A stretch of 64,000 nucleotides of DNA. It comes from Pedobacter sp. MR2016-24 (GTDB lineage Bacteria > Bacteroidota > Bacteroidia > Sphingobacteriales > Sphingobacteriaceae). Below are positions 45,758 through 55,253 of the stretch, piece by piece; positions within the stretch are counted from its first letter, which is position 1; every line of letters begins with the position of its first letter. The notes beneath the pieces are model-generated. The model made no database searches, was not told where the DNA came from, and worked only from the letters and a program-made list of their open reading frames with translations. The stretch is taken from contig NZ_JAPIVO010000009.1 of NCBI RefSeq assembly GCF_026239655.1, positions 391,356 through 455,355 on the forward strand, in the 5' to 3' direction. The position numbers and the translations under genes were made by a program.

Positions 45758-46639
45758 ATGAAAAAAGAAATCACTCAATACATAGCCGTACCCGGAAAGA
45801 AAACGAAACTTAAAGATTTTAGCACAACATACAGTGGTGATTTGGACAAGGAAACAGGTAAACTCGAGCTGCAGGAGATTAAACTGAAACTGAGCGACTA
45901 TCAGGAGACCCTTTATGCCGGTAACTCACGGTCGGTCCTGATTATCTTTCAGGCAATGGATGCAGCAGGGAAAGACAGTGCGATATCACATGTCATGTCC
46001 GGATTAAACCCGCAGGGCTGCCAGGTATTTACTTTTAAAACACCTACTGAAAAAGAATATGAGCATGATTTTTTATGGCGCCATTACCTTGCACTGCCTC
46101 AGCGGGGGCGCATAGGGATTCATAACCGTTCGCATTATGAAAATGTACTGGTATGCAAGGTACATCCTGAATATATACTCAAAGAGCGGATTCCCGGATA
46201 TGAAGAGGTGAAAAACGTGGATGATGATTTTTGGAAAAACAGGTATGAAAGCATCCGGAATTTCGAGAAACACCTGACAGAGAACGGGACGGTTATACTT
46301 AAGTTTTTCCTGCATGTTTCTGAGGAAAAACAGAAAGAGCGCTTCCTGGACAGGATCAACGATCCTGCTAAAAACTGGAAGTTCTCATCAGCGGATATTA
46401 CGGAACGGGCTTTATGGCCAAAGTACATGGAGGTATATGAAGAGGCAATTAATGAAACTTCTACAGACGATGCTCCCTGGTTTATTATTCCTGCGGATAA
46501 AAAATGGTATGCAAGACTCATTATCAGTCAGGTGATAGAACAGACTTTTTCTTCGCTTAAATTAGCTTATCCTGTATTGCCTGAAGCAGAAGCAATAGTA
46601 TTGGATGACTATAAAAGGAAGTTACTCAAGGAATCATAA
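45758..46639 (+). CDS. ppk2: Polyphosphate kinase 2 family phosphotransferase
   Basis: A 293-residue P-loop enzyme that phosphorylates nucleotides with polyphosphate. Walker A is seen in IIFQAMDAAGKDSAISHVMS near residue 70, the lid/substrate motif in RIGIHNRSHYENVLVCKVHPE, and FLHVSEEKQKERFLDRINDPAKNWKFS follows, split here at its centre. All are typical PPK2 signatures. Length and the NRSHYEN form fit the class that acts on AMP/ADP, but class cannot be fixed by eye. It stands alone, divergent from the PBP gene. Confidence 0.92.
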   Translation: MKKEITQYIAVPGKKTKLKDFSTTYSGDLDKETGKLELQEIKLKLSDYQETLYAGNSRSVLIIFQAMDAAGKDSAISHVMSGLNPQGCQVFTFKTPTEKEYEHDFLWRHYLALPQRGRIGIHNRSHYENVLVCKVHPEYILKERIPGYEEVKNVDDDFWKNRYESIRNFEKHLTENGTVILKFFLHVSEEKQKERFLDRINDPAKNWKFSSADITERALWPKYMEVYEEAINETSTDDAPWFIIPADKKWYARLIISQVIEQTFSSLKLAYPVLPEAEAIVLDDYKRKLLKES

Positions 46640-46703
46640 TTCCATTATTTTTAAATCTTAACTGAATTTAACAGGTTTTGATGTTTGTTACGTTCAAATT
46701 TGA

Positions 46704-46711
46704 TAGATTTG
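46704..46711 (+). promoter_or_regulatory. Candidate -7 element for the cobalamin operon
   Basis: TAGATTTG matches TANNTTTG and ends just upstream of the riboswitch, so transcription would begin almost exactly where the aptamer starts. A TTTG lies at 46684-46687, slightly closer than usual. Confidence 0.5.
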
Positions 46712-46715
46712 CACT

Positions 46716-46886
46716 GCTTTTGGTTCCTGCCGGATTTATCTGATCAGGATTAAAAGGGAATACGGCGTAATTCCGTAACTGTCCCGCAGCTGTAAGCTCC
46801 TTAACGGAATTCAAATCGTCGCCACTCTTCTTTTTTGAAGGGGAAGGCAGGATCTCCGGGAGTAAGTCAGAAGACCTGCCTCCAGC
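46716..46886 (+). ncRNA. Cobalamin riboswitch
   Basis: Conserved aptamer elements are in order: GGTTCCTGCCGGA, AAAAGGGAATACGGCG, then CTGTCCCGCAGCTGTAAG, CGTCGCCACTC, GGGGAAGGCAGGA and the B12 box AGTCAGAAGACCTGCC. It precedes btuB by about 70 bp and should turn the operon off when adenosyl- or methylcobalamin is plentiful. The expression platform was not resolved by eye. Confidence 0.93.
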
Positions 46887-46957
46887 AAAATTTCATGGTT
46901 TTCGTGGATTGAAACTATGAATGGGTGCCTTTTTTGACGATTCATTCCAACATCAAA

Positions 46958-48994
46958 ATGAAAAAATACAAATTTGCCTTTTTTGGCATTTGTAATTCTT
47001 CTTCTGTTTTTTATACTGTCCTGTGTATCGGGCTGGGTATATCTTTTTGTGCGGAGGGGCAGAGCGACTCGCTGAAGAAAGCCCCTGAACTGAATGAGGT
47101 AAAAATCAGAGAAATAAAACTGGGTAAACGACAGCTTTCCGCTTCGCCGCTGCAGATTTTATCAGGTGCAGCACTGGAAAGAATGAACAGCCTGTCGGTA
47201 GCCGATGCTGTACGCTATTTTTCCGGGGTACAACTAAAAGATTATGGTGGTATAGGTGGCTTAAAGACCATCAACGTGAGAAGTATGGGTACCAACCATA
47301 CGGCCGTGTTTTATGACGGTGTGCAATTGGGTAATGCGCAGAACGGTCAGGTAGATCTTGGGAAGTTCTCGCTCGATAACATTGAGGAGATTGAACTTTA
47401 TAACGGGCAGAAGAGTACAATATTCCAGCCTGCGAAGGGTTTTGCTTCGGGCAGTTCCTTATATCTGACTGCAAAGCAGCCTGAGTTTGTGGCGGGAGAG
47501 CGCAGTCATTTACGGGCGACGGTTAAAACAGGATCTTTTGCCTTATTCAATCCATCCCTGTTATGGCAAACAAAAATCAGTGAACATATTTCTGCGAGTT
47601 TAAGCACGGAATACAAAAAATCTGATGGTAAGTATAAGTTCAGGTATACAAACGGGGTGTATGATTCCACCTTTGTCCGGACAAATGCCGACATCGAAAC
47701 GATGCGTATCGAAGGTGGACTAAATGGTCGCCTGCCGGACAGCAGTCAATGGTCGGCTAAATTCTATTATTATAAAGATGAGCAGGGTTTGCCCGGTGCG
47801 ATCGTTGGCAATGTTTATAATTTCAGCCAGCGTTTATGGAACAGGAACTTTTTCTTTCAGTCGGCCTACAGGAAGGAATCAGGCAGGTACAACCTGATGG
47901 CTTCTTTTAAATATGCAAATGACTACGCCCGTTTTCTGGATCCTGATTTTGTGAAGGATGACGGACTATTGAACAATATATATAAACAACAGGAGCTTTA
48001 TTTTTCATTGGTTAACCGTTATCGGCTTACGCCGTTCTGGGATGTGGTGTTGTCTGGCGACTATCAGCGGAATACTTTAGATGCCAACTTATACCGGTTT
48101 GTATATCCCACCAGGAATACCCTACTCGGAGCAATAGCAACACAATTTCATTTCGATCGGTTAGACGTGCAGGCAAACCTGCTGGGTACCTACGTAAATG
48201 ACAGGGTGGAACAGTATTTTTCTGCAGGTAATAAAAACGAACTGACGCCGGCCCTGCTGGTATCCTGGCAGCCTTTCGCCAGCAAAGAATTCAGGCTGCG
48301 CAGTTTCTATAAAAGCATCTTCAGGATGCCTACGTTTAATGATTTATATTATACGGCTATTGGCAATACTTTCCTGATGCCGGAATACACAAAGCAATTT
48401 GATCTGGGCGCAACTTACATCAGGGCCTTTGAAGATCAGCTTTTAAGCCAGGTATCGGTTCAGGTAGACGCCTATTATAATAAGGTGAAAGATAAGATCA
48501 TTGCCGTACCCGGAGCGAGTCTTTTCAGGTGGAGCATGCAGAATTTAGGTAAGGTAGAGATTAAAGGGCTGGATGTAAATGTACAGTCGGCCTGGCGACC
48601 TGCGCGCACTGTTGCCTTATCTGCGGGACTGACCTATACTTATCAGCAGGCGCTGAATGTGACAGATAAAGCGCTCAATTATAAAAATCAGCTAATTTAT
48701 GTTCCTGTAAACAGCGGTTCTTTCATTGCGGGGGCAGACTGGAAAAATTTCGGCGTCAATTACAGTTATATCTATACCGGGGAACGCTATAATCAGAGCG
48801 CCAATATTGCATATAATTATGTGCCGGCCTGGTATATGCATGATATTGCTTTCCATTATCGTCAGCATTTCGCCCGACATCAGTTTAAGATTTCTGCCGA
48901 AGTAAACAACCTGCTGAATCAATATTATGACGTGATTACCAGTTTCCCCATGCCGGGCCGTTCTTATCGTTTTACTTTATCTTACTCTTATTGA
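46958..48994 (+). CDS. btuB: Vitamin B12 TonB-dependent outer-membrane receptor
   Basis: BtuB-like receptor of 678 residues from ATG 46958 (MKKYKFAFFGI); a GTG 11 codons upstream opens a longer frame lying in the riboswitch leader. A signal peptide is followed by a TonB box region (ELNEVKIREIKLG), the plug (LSVADAVRYFSGVQLKDYG, then INVRSMGTNHTAVFYDGVQLG) and a barrel ending in SYRFTLSYSY. There is no STN or regulatory N-domain. The preceding cobalamin riboswitch and following BtuG-like lipoproteins strongly support corrinoid uptake. Confidence 0.92.
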   Translation: MKKYKFAFFGICNSSSVFYTVLCIGLGISFCAEGQSDSLKKAPELNEVKIREIKLGKRQLSASPLQILSGAALERMNSLSVADAVRYFSGVQLKDYGGIGGLKTINVRSMGTNHTAVFYDGVQLGNAQNGQVDLGKFSLDNIEEIELYNGQKSTIFQPAKGFASGSSLYLTAKQPEFVAGERSHLRATVKTGSFALFNPSLLWQTKISEHISASLSTEYKKSDGKYKFRYTNGVYDSTFVRTNADIETMRIEGGLNGRLPDSSQWSAKFYYYKDEQGLPGAIVGNVYNFSQRLWNRNFFFQSAYRKESGRYNLMASFKYANDYARFLDPDFVKDDGLLNNIYKQQELYFSLVNRYRLTPFWDVVLSGDYQRNTLDANLYRFVYPTRNTLLGAIATQFHFDRLDVQANLLGTYVNDRVEQYFSAGNKNELTPALLVSWQPFASKEFRLRSFYKSIFRMPTFNDLYYTAIGNTFLMPEYTKQFDLGATYIRAFEDQLLSQVSVQVDAYYNKVKDKIIAVPGASLFRWSMQNLGKVEIKGLDVNVQSAWRPARTVALSAGLTYTYQQALNVTDKALNYKNQLIYVPVNSGSFIAGADWKNFGVNYSYIYTGERYNQSANIAYNYVPAWYMHDIAFHYRQHFARHQFKISAEVNNLLNQYYDVITSFPMPGRSYRFTLSYSY

Positions 48995-48995
48995 T

Positions 48996-50132
48996 ATGAT
49001 CAGTAGTATTAAAATTAATCACTTTACCATCCTTCTTCTTTCTGTTTCGTTACTGGCCTGCAGGAAAGACGCAAGTCCGGTTAAGGAAGAAACAGAAGTG
49101 CTGAAAGCAGATCCTGCAAGTGTTGCCAAAGGGCTTTACCTGGTGAATGAAGGAAATATGAACATGAACAAGGCTTCGCTGGATTATCTCGATTTCAGGG
49201 CAGGGATATACCGGAGGAATATTTACGGTCAAGTGAATCCTGAAGTGGTAAAGGGGCTGGGAGATGTTGCAAATGATATCGCTATCTATGGGAGTAAACT
49301 CTATGTGGTTGTAAATGTTTCCAATAAAGTAGAAGTGATGGATGTAAAGACTGGCCGGCGGATCAGTCAGATTGATATACTGAATTGTCGTTATATCACC
49401 TTTCACAAAGGCAAAGCCTATGTGAGTGCGTATTTAGGGCAGGTTGGCGATCCGGGAGCTCCGCAGGGGATTGTTGCTCAGATTGATACTGCAAGTTTAC
49501 AGGAAGAAAAAAGGATTGAGGTTGGTCGCCAGCCCGAGGAAATGGCCATAGTGGGGGATAAGCTGTATGTAGCCAATTCAGGAGGATATAGTCCTAATAA
49601 TTATGAAAGAACAGTGGCGGTGCTGGACCTGAATAGCTTTCAGCTGATTAAAAAAATTGATGTGGCGGTGAATCTGCACCACATCAAAGCAGATCGGTAT
49701 GGAGATTTATATGTGACCTCACGAGGGGATTATTACGATATCCCCTCGAAGTTGTTTGTGATTGATACCAGGACCGACCTGGTTAAAAAGACCTTTGATT
49801 TTGGGGTAAGTAACCTGGCTATCGATGAGGATAATGCCTATTACTACAGTACAGAGTTCAGTTACCTTAGCGGCAAAAACACCATTACCTACGGGATATT
49901 AAATGTGAAAGATGAAGCAGTCACGGGCAGGAGTTTTATCACTGATGGCACCGACGGGAAGATTATGATTCCTTATGGAATAGCGGTGAATCCATATACC
50001 AAAGAGGTGTTCGTGACTGATGCAAAGGACTATGTTTCGCCAGGTACCCTGTATTGTTTCGATGCTGCGGGAAGGAAAAAATACGCAGTGACTACCGGTG
50101 ATATACCTGCACATTTCGCTTTTGTCTATTAA
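48996..50132 (+). CDS. BtuG-like beta-propeller surface lipoprotein
   Basis: A 378-residue lipoprotein with lipobox SLLACRKDASP. The rest is a YncE-like/DUF5074 beta-propeller with repeats such as YLVNEGNMNMNKASLDYL, KLYVVVNVSNKVEVMDVKTG, KAYVSAYLG, and KLYVANSGG before TVAVLDLNSFQLIKKIDV. In Bacteroides thetaiotaomicron, BtuG is a surface propeller that binds B12 very tightly and hands it to BtuB. Gene position (1 bp after btuB) and fold match. Direct B12 binding here is inferred. Confidence 0.85.
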   Translation: MISSIKINHFTILLLSVSLLACRKDASPVKEETEVLKADPASVAKGLYLVNEGNMNMNKASLDYLDFRAGIYRRNIYGQVNPEVVKGLGDVANDIAIYGSKLYVVVNVSNKVEVMDVKTGRRISQIDILNCRYITFHKGKAYVSAYLGQVGDPGAPQGIVAQIDTASLQEEKRIEVGRQPEEMAIVGDKLYVANSGGYSPNNYERTVAVLDLNSFQLIKKIDVAVNLHHIKADRYGDLYVTSRGDYYDIPSKLFVIDTRTDLVKKTFDFGVSNLAIDEDNAYYYSTEFSYLSGKNTITYGILNVKDEAVTGRSFITDGTDGKIMIPYGIAVNPYTKEVFVTDAKDYVSPGTLYCFDAAGRKKYAVTTGDIPAHFAFVY

Positions 50133-50154
50133 TGAACCAATATTTTAAAATGAT

Positions 50155-51117
50155 ATGATTAAAAGAGTACCAATTAATTTAAAAACCTGCTTCGTATATG
50201 CGCTGTTTGTTGCTGGCTTGATTGCAGGTTGTAAAAAAGAAGAAGATGAGGTGGAAGTTGAACCTCCGGTGATAGTACCTGTGGTGCCGGTTGTGCCGGT
50301 AACGCCCGCGAGCAGCAGGTTCATCAGTAAGGTATATGAATATCTTCCTGCTCCGGGACAGTTTATTAATGAGAGTCTGGGGAGCCTTGAAGGTGCGCAG
50401 AAAATTATAGGCAATGTGAAAAATACAGGTCTAATCTCTTTGGGAAGTTATGGTGGTTATATCATTTTTGGCTTCGACCATTCAGTAGTCAATAACAATG
50501 GTAAAGATCTGGCGATCTATGGTAATCCTATCGGTGGCGTTAACAACTGGTCGGAACCAGGTATTGTAATGGTGAGTCAGGATGTGAATGGAAACGGAAA
50601 AGCAGATGATGCATGGTACGAGTTGGCTGGCAGCGAATACAATGCGGCCGGTACGGTAAAAAATTATGAAATCACCTATACTAATCCAAAAAGTACTGCA
50701 AATGTTAGCTGGACAGATAACCAGGGAAAAAGTGGTGCAGTAGCGTTAAACAGTTACCATAACCACAACTATTATCCGCTTTTTGCAGCAAATCAGGAAA
50801 GTCTGACTTTTAAAGGCACTTTATTAAGCTCTACCTGGGGTGTAACCGCGAATGGAATCTTTTTCAATAATCCTTTTTCCTGGGGCTATTCCGACAGCTA
50901 TTCTACGGAAGACGATTTTGCTGCAAACAGCTACAATTCCTTTGATATTTCACAAGCTGTGGATGCCAGCGGAAAAGTGGTGGATTTAAAGACAATTGAC
51001 TTTGTAAAAGTTTATACCGGTCAGAATGAGAAGGGGAATAGTTTAATGGGAGAGATTTCTACCGAGGTAAGAGGTGCAGCAGATTTGGGCATCAAAGAAA
51101 CAGTAACAGCACAATAA
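50155..51117 (+). CDS. Surface lipoprotein of the cobalamin operon
   Basis: A 320-residue lipoprotein with lipobox LIAGCKKEEDE, then a Pro/Val-rich stalk (VPVVPVVPVTP). The folded part contains GGYIIFGFDHSVVNNNGKDLAIYG and EPGIVMVSQDVNGNGKADDAWYELAGSE, a pattern recurrent in lipoproteins of Bacteroidota B12 loci; the Asp/Asn loop looks like a calcium-binding turn. It may be an accessory corrinoid-capture protein comparable to BtuH, but I am not sure of that equivalence. It is flanked by the two propeller lipoproteins, with gaps of about 20 bp. Confidence 0.7.
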   Translation: MIKRVPINLKTCFVYALFVAGLIAGCKKEEDEVEVEPPVIVPVVPVVPVTPASSRFISKVYEYLPAPGQFINESLGSLEGAQKIIGNVKNTGLISLGSYGGYIIFGFDHSVVNNNGKDLAIYGNPIGGVNNWSEPGIVMVSQDVNGNGKADDAWYELAGSEYNAAGTVKNYEITYTNPKSTANVSWTDNQGKSGAVALNSYHNHNYYPLFAANQESLTFKGTLLSSTWGVTANGIFFNNPFSWGYSDSYSTEDDFAANSYNSFDISQAVDASGKVVDLKTIDFVKVYTGQNEKGNSLMGEISTEVRGAADLGIKETVTAQ

Positions 51118-51136
51118 CAATTTATACTATTTAAAA

Positions 51137-52471
51137 ATGATCTGTAAAAAAATACTGCCCTATTTATTTAGCGGCTTATTAATGGTATCCATCACCTCTT
51201 GTGAAAAAGATGAGCAGCAAACCTTTTCAAAACCAGAACTGAGAACTGAACTGGCAGATAATGGTAAGGATTCTACCACTGTTGGTGCTTTGCTGGTATT
51301 GCATCCCAAATTGGAAAATGTAACTGATGCAGGTTACAGCTGGACAGTGAATGGAACTAAGATGGGGGCCGATTCTGTATTTACCTTTAAACCAGTTGCG
51401 GCTGGTGATTATAAAATCAGACTCCGCACTGTAACAAAAGGGGGCGAAGTGAATCTGAACTACCAGATACACGTTTGGGCCAGATATGAAAATGGTTTTT
51501 ATATTGTAAATGAAGGCTGGTTTGGTCATGGATCAGGAACAGTTAGTTTTTACCGTTACGACACACAAGCCATGGAAGACAGTTTATTTGTGAAAGAAAA
51601 TCCGGGGAAAGATCTGGGCAGCGTAGCTTCCACTTTACAGTCGGGCGTAATTTTCAATAAAAAACTTTTTCTGGTAGTGAAAGCAGGCGGGCCGGTAGTG
51701 GTGACAGATCAGTATTCATTGAAAGAGCAGTCCAGGATACCGGCAACGGCAGGCAGTTATTGGTTATCCTTTGTTGGAATTGATGCCAATAAAGGTTTGC
51801 TGAGTTCTACCACAGGTTTGTACCCGGTAGATTTGAATACACTGGCAATTGGTACTAAAATTACGGGTCTTAACGGACAGACAGGAGATTTAATCAAACA
51901 GGGCAATTATATTTTCGCTTTGTCACAGACAGACGGTGTAGTCATCCTGAATGCGGCAGACCTGACGGTTGTTAAAAAGATAGCAGGGGCTGCTGTTGGT
52001 TTTACGCGTACAGCCGATGGTGCTGTATGGGCTGCGGGAACAACAAAAATCTTCAAAATTTCACCGGTAACACTCGATGTGGAAACAACGACTGTGCCAT
52101 TTACTATTTTTGGTTCATGGGGTGCATGGCATCCGGGCTCTATTTCAGCATCCACAAAAGAGAATGCGGTTTATTTTGCCAGAAGCGGATCTTTTGGAGG
52201 CGGAACGATGATTTACAAATATATTCCGGGTAATGCCGCATCATTGCAGGCTCCATTTGCGACGCTGCCGACAGGAAAAATATTTTATGGCGCTGGTATA
52301 AGTTATAATGCAGTACTCGACCGTTTACTGGTCACAACCGTGCAATCAGGTTATGGAGATAATTACAAGGTCAATAACTTATATTTTTATGACCCTGTAA
52401 CTGCAGCTATTAAACAAACAGTTTCTTATGACGGTTTCTATTTCCCATCAGTAATAGTGCCTCATCAGTAA
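51137..52471 (+). CDS. DUF5074/BtuG-like propeller lipoprotein with N-terminal PKD-like domain
   Basis: A 444-residue lipoprotein with lipobox SITSCEKDEQQ. Residues about 30-115 form a PKD/Ig-like domain (YSWTVNGTKMGADSVFTFKP, GDYKIRLRTVTKGG). The rest is a propeller opening with NGFYIVNEGWFGHGSGTVSFY and followed by strands such as VVVTDQYSLKEQSRIPA. This is the second propeller lipoprotein in the same operon. It may bind another corrinoid form or act as a co-receptor. It is the last gene and is followed by a terminator. Confidence 0.8.
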   Translation: MICKKILPYLFSGLLMVSITSCEKDEQQTFSKPELRTELADNGKDSTTVGALLVLHPKLENVTDAGYSWTVNGTKMGADSVFTFKPVAAGDYKIRLRTVTKGGEVNLNYQIHVWARYENGFYIVNEGWFGHGSGTVSFYRYDTQAMEDSLFVKENPGKDLGSVASTLQSGVIFNKKLFLVVKAGGPVVVTDQYSLKEQSRIPATAGSYWLSFVGIDANKGLLSSTTGLYPVDLNTLAIGTKITGLNGQTGDLIKQGNYIFALSQTDGVVILNAADLTVVKKIAGAAVGFTRTADGAVWAAGTTKIFKISPVTLDVETTTVPFTIFGSWGAWHPGSISASTKENAVYFARSGSFGGGTMIYKYIPGNAASLQAPFATLPTGKIFYGAGISYNAVLDRLLVTTVQSGYGDNYKVNNLYFYDPVTAAIKQTVSYDGFYFPSVIVPHQ

Positions 52472-52498
52472 CAGTTTATTATAAATTGGTGTGTTTGT

Positions 52499-52531
52499 AA
52501 GCCCTTTCTCCCATTGGAGAAGGGGCTTTTT
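52499..52531. terminator. Rho-independent terminator of the cobalamin operon
   Basis: AAGCCCTTTCTCC (52499-52511) pairs with GGAGAAGGGGCTT (52516-52528, one G-T pair), with Ts following. It lies between convergent transcripts. Confidence 0.88.
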
Positions 52532-52817
52532 AGTGCTTGCCGTTGCTTCTGATTTCATCACCTATCCGCTGTACGGTAATCTCGTCCAAAACGACATCCA
52601 GCCTGTCTGCTTTCAGGTTATGCTGATACAGCGGCAAATCGCCTGCTTCTACGTCATCATCTGGAACCTTTTCCCAGCTTTCATTATCATCCTCCAATCT
52701 AACGGCACCCAATACCCCTCCGTAATAGATCACTTTGAAATAACCTTTATCGGTCGGCAGAATTGTAAGTGTTACCTCATTTGCTCCATATCCTGTTTTT
52801 ATGTTGAATACTTCCAT
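52530..52817 (-). CDS. Small acidic protein of unknown function
   Basis: A 95-residue, probably cytosolic protein with no signal peptide. It looks beta-rich at the N-terminus (MEVFNIKTGYGANEVTLTILP, split before DKGYFKVIYYGGVLGAVRLE) and has an acidic centre (DDNESWEKVPDDDVEAGD). I do not recognise a family. Its reading frame has normal codon use and its own ATG at 52817. It is convergent with the cobalamin operon and divergent from copA, with about 175 bp between; a copper link is possible by position only. Confidence 0.6.
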   Translation of the reverse strand: MEVFNIKTGYGANEVTLTILPTDKGYFKVIYYGGVLGAVRLEDDNESWEKVPDDDVEAGDLPLYQHNLKADRLDVVLDEITVQRIGDEIRSNGKH

Positions 52818-52967
52818 GCTGCTTTAACCATTTTCAATGCAAAATGTTTCGATTCTTCCCTTTAAAGTTAATACATGAACAGAATGGGACACATCGCCGG
52901 ACTTAATTTTTGCAGAATTATAGAATAATATAACATAATCATGTAAATCATTAGTTGTTGCAGGGCT

Positions 52968-52975
52968 TATCTTTG
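52968..52975 (+). promoter_or_regulatory. Candidate -7 element for copA
   Basis: TATCTTTG matches TANNTTTG exactly, 17 bp before the copA ATG, which would give a very short leader. No good TTG is at the -33 distance, consistent with an activated promoter. Confidence 0.45.
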
Positions 52976-52992
52976 TATAAAAATCACTCATC

Positions 52993-55218
52993 ATGGCCAA
53001 TTCGATACAAACTTTGTCTCTTCCTGTGCTGGGTATGACCTGTGCAGGATGCGCTTCCAGTGTGCAGTCTATTTTAAGCGCGCAGGAAGGGGTTGTAAGT
53101 GCAGATGTAAATTACGCTACCCAGCAAGTTAAAGTGGCTTATTCGTCAGATTTGGTGCAGCCAATTCAATTTAAGAAAGCTTTGCAGGATCTTGGTTATG
53201 ATATACTGCTCGATGAGGTTTCGGGTAAAGCAGAACAAATAGAGATTCAGCAGAATAATTTTAAAGATTTAAAACGGAGAACTGCCGGTGCAGCACTATT
53301 GACGCTGCCGGTTGTGGTGATTGGTATGTTTATGATGGACTTGCCATATGCAAATTATATCATGCTCGCTTTCACTGCTCCGGTACTGTTTCTCTTTGGC
53401 AGGAACTTTTTTATCAATGCTTTCAGACAGGCCAGACATAGTCGCGCCAATATGGATAGTCTTGTGGCTTTGAGCACGGGGATTGCTTTTGTATTCAGCC
53501 TTTTCAATACGTTTTATCCGGAATTCTGGCATAGTAAAGGGATTCATCCTCATGTATATTACGAGGCTTCAGCTGTAGTTATTGTTTTTATTATGCTGGG
53601 CAAGTTACTGGAAGAAAATGCGAAGTCAAATACCTCTTCTGCGATAAAAAAGCTGATCGGACTGCAGCCCGCAACGGTTTGGCTGATTAGTGAAAAAGGC
53701 GAGGCGGAAGTACCCATCTCTGCCGTACAGGTGGGCGATTTGCTCCTGGTACGTGCCGGGGATAAAATTGCGGTTGACGGAAAGATAGAAGAGGGGAGTT
53801 CCTATGTGGACGAAAGTATGCTCAGCGGAGAAGCTGTTCCCGTTTCTAAAATTGCCGGGGATCAGGTGTTTTCAGGTACAATTAATCAGCAGGGAAGTTT
53901 TCGCTTCAGGGCGCAGAAAGTCGGGCACGAAACACTGCTTGCCAGGATCATTGCCCAGGTGCAGGAGGCACAGGGATCAAAGGCCCCGGTGCAGCAGCTG
54001 GTAGATAAAGTTGCCGGGATATTTGTGCCGGTGGTGTTGTTTATTGCTGTATGTACCTTAGGCGCATGGCTGCTGTTTGGTGGTACATATAAACTCAGTC
54101 AGGGTTTGCTGGCAATGGTAACGGTGCTGGTGATTGCCTGTCCATGTGCATTAGGTCTGGCAACGCCGACAGCCATTATGGTCGGGATAGGAAAAGGTGC
54201 GGCAAACGGGATGCTGATTAAGGATGCGGAAGCGTTGGAAGCCGGATATAAAGTTGATGTTGTTGTGCTGGATAAGACTGGTACCATCACTACCGGAGAA
54301 CCTGTGGTCAGCGATTTTGAATGGCTGCCGGGGCTTGAAAATGAGCGGGAAGAACTCGCCGGTATACTGCTGGCAATGGAACAATCATCTGCACACCCAC
54401 TGTCGGCCGCGATAATTAACTACCTAAAGCCTTTGGTGAGCAAGTCTGTTAAAATATCAGAATTTGAGAGTATTACGGGATACGGTGTTAATTGTTTTTT
54501 CGGTAAAAGAAAATTCAAGGCGGGAAATCTGAAGCTGATTACGGAGGGAAAAATAGCTATTGCCCCTGCTCTGCGTATCAGAGAAGAGGCATTTTATGCT
54601 GCTGCAAAAACAGTAATTTACTTTGCCGATGACACGCGTGTGCTGGCACTTATTGCGATTGCCGACCCGGTTAAGGAGGGATCCGCAATTGCTGTGAAGG
54701 AACTGCAGAAAAAGGGAATTGAGGTGTATATGCTAACCGGAGATAATGCATTTACGGCAGCAGCAATTGCTGCAGAAGTAGGTATATTGAACTGTAAAGC
54801 AGAGGTATTGCCAGGAGAAAAGGCAGCATTTATAAAGGAGCTTCAGCAGCAGAAAAAGGTAGTGGCGATGATTGGTGACGGCATCAATGACAGTCAGGCG
54901 CTGGCACAATCAGACCTCTCCATTGCCATGGGTAAAGGATCTGATATTGCAATAGATGTAGCTTCGGTTACACTCCTGTCATCTGATCTGAGGCAGGTTG
55001 CCAGAGCAATTGAATTATCCAAAGCTACCGTACGCACTATCAGGCAGAACTTATTCTGGGCTTTTATTTATAACTTGATCGGTATCCCACTGGCGGCAGG
55101 AATTTTGTATCCTTTTAATGGCTTCCTGCTCAATCCTATGATTGCAGGGGGGGCAATGGCTTTGAGTTCTGTATCAGTGGTGAGTAACAGTCTCCGGTTA
55201 AAACTGAAATCATTGTAA
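52993..55218 (+). CDS. copA: Copper-exporting P1B-type ATPase
   Basis: Cu(I) efflux pump of the inner membrane, 741 residues. There is one N-terminal HMA domain with Cys17/Cys20 in GMTCAGCASSV. Membrane helices are followed by the A-domain (ESMLSGEAVPV), the metal-site motif Cys383-Pro-Cys385 in ACPCALGLATP, phosphorylated Asp427 in DKTGTIT, the SSAHPLS His-Pro motif, and GDGINDSQAL of the hinge. CPC with MxxSS near the end (ALSSVSVVSNS) indicates Cu+ rather than zinc. It is followed by a CopZ-like chaperone and an HMA-AraC regulator on the same strand. Confidence 0.95.
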   Translation: MANSIQTLSLPVLGMTCAGCASSVQSILSAQEGVVSADVNYATQQVKVAYSSDLVQPIQFKKALQDLGYDILLDEVSGKAEQIEIQQNNFKDLKRRTAGAALLTLPVVVIGMFMMDLPYANYIMLAFTAPVLFLFGRNFFINAFRQARHSRANMDSLVALSTGIAFVFSLFNTFYPEFWHSKGIHPHVYYEASAVVIVFIMLGKLLEENAKSNTSSAIKKLIGLQPATVWLISEKGEAEVPISAVQVGDLLLVRAGDKIAVDGKIEEGSSYVDESMLSGEAVPVSKIAGDQVFSGTINQQGSFRFRAQKVGHETLLARIIAQVQEAQGSKAPVQQLVDKVAGIFVPVVLFIAVCTLGAWLLFGGTYKLSQGLLAMVTVLVIACPCALGLATPTAIMVGIGKGAANGMLIKDAEALEAGYKVDVVVLDKTGTITTGEPVVSDFEWLPGLENEREELAGILLAMEQSSAHPLSAAIINYLKPLVSKSVKISEFESITGYGVNCFFGKRKFKAGNLKLITEGKIAIAPALRIREEAFYAAAKTVIYFADDTRVLALIAIADPVKEGSAIAVKELQKKGIEVYMLTGDNAFTAAAIAAEVGILNCKAEVLPGEKAAFIKELQQQKKVVAMIGDGINDSQALAQSDLSIAMGKGSDIAIDVASVTLLSSDLRQVARAIELSKATVRTIRQNLFWAFIYNLIGIPLAAGILYPFNGFLLNPMIAGGAMALSSVSVVSNSLRLKLKSL

Positions 55219-55253
55219 GCGAAGAAGTTAAATAGTATAATTTAAGAATAGAT

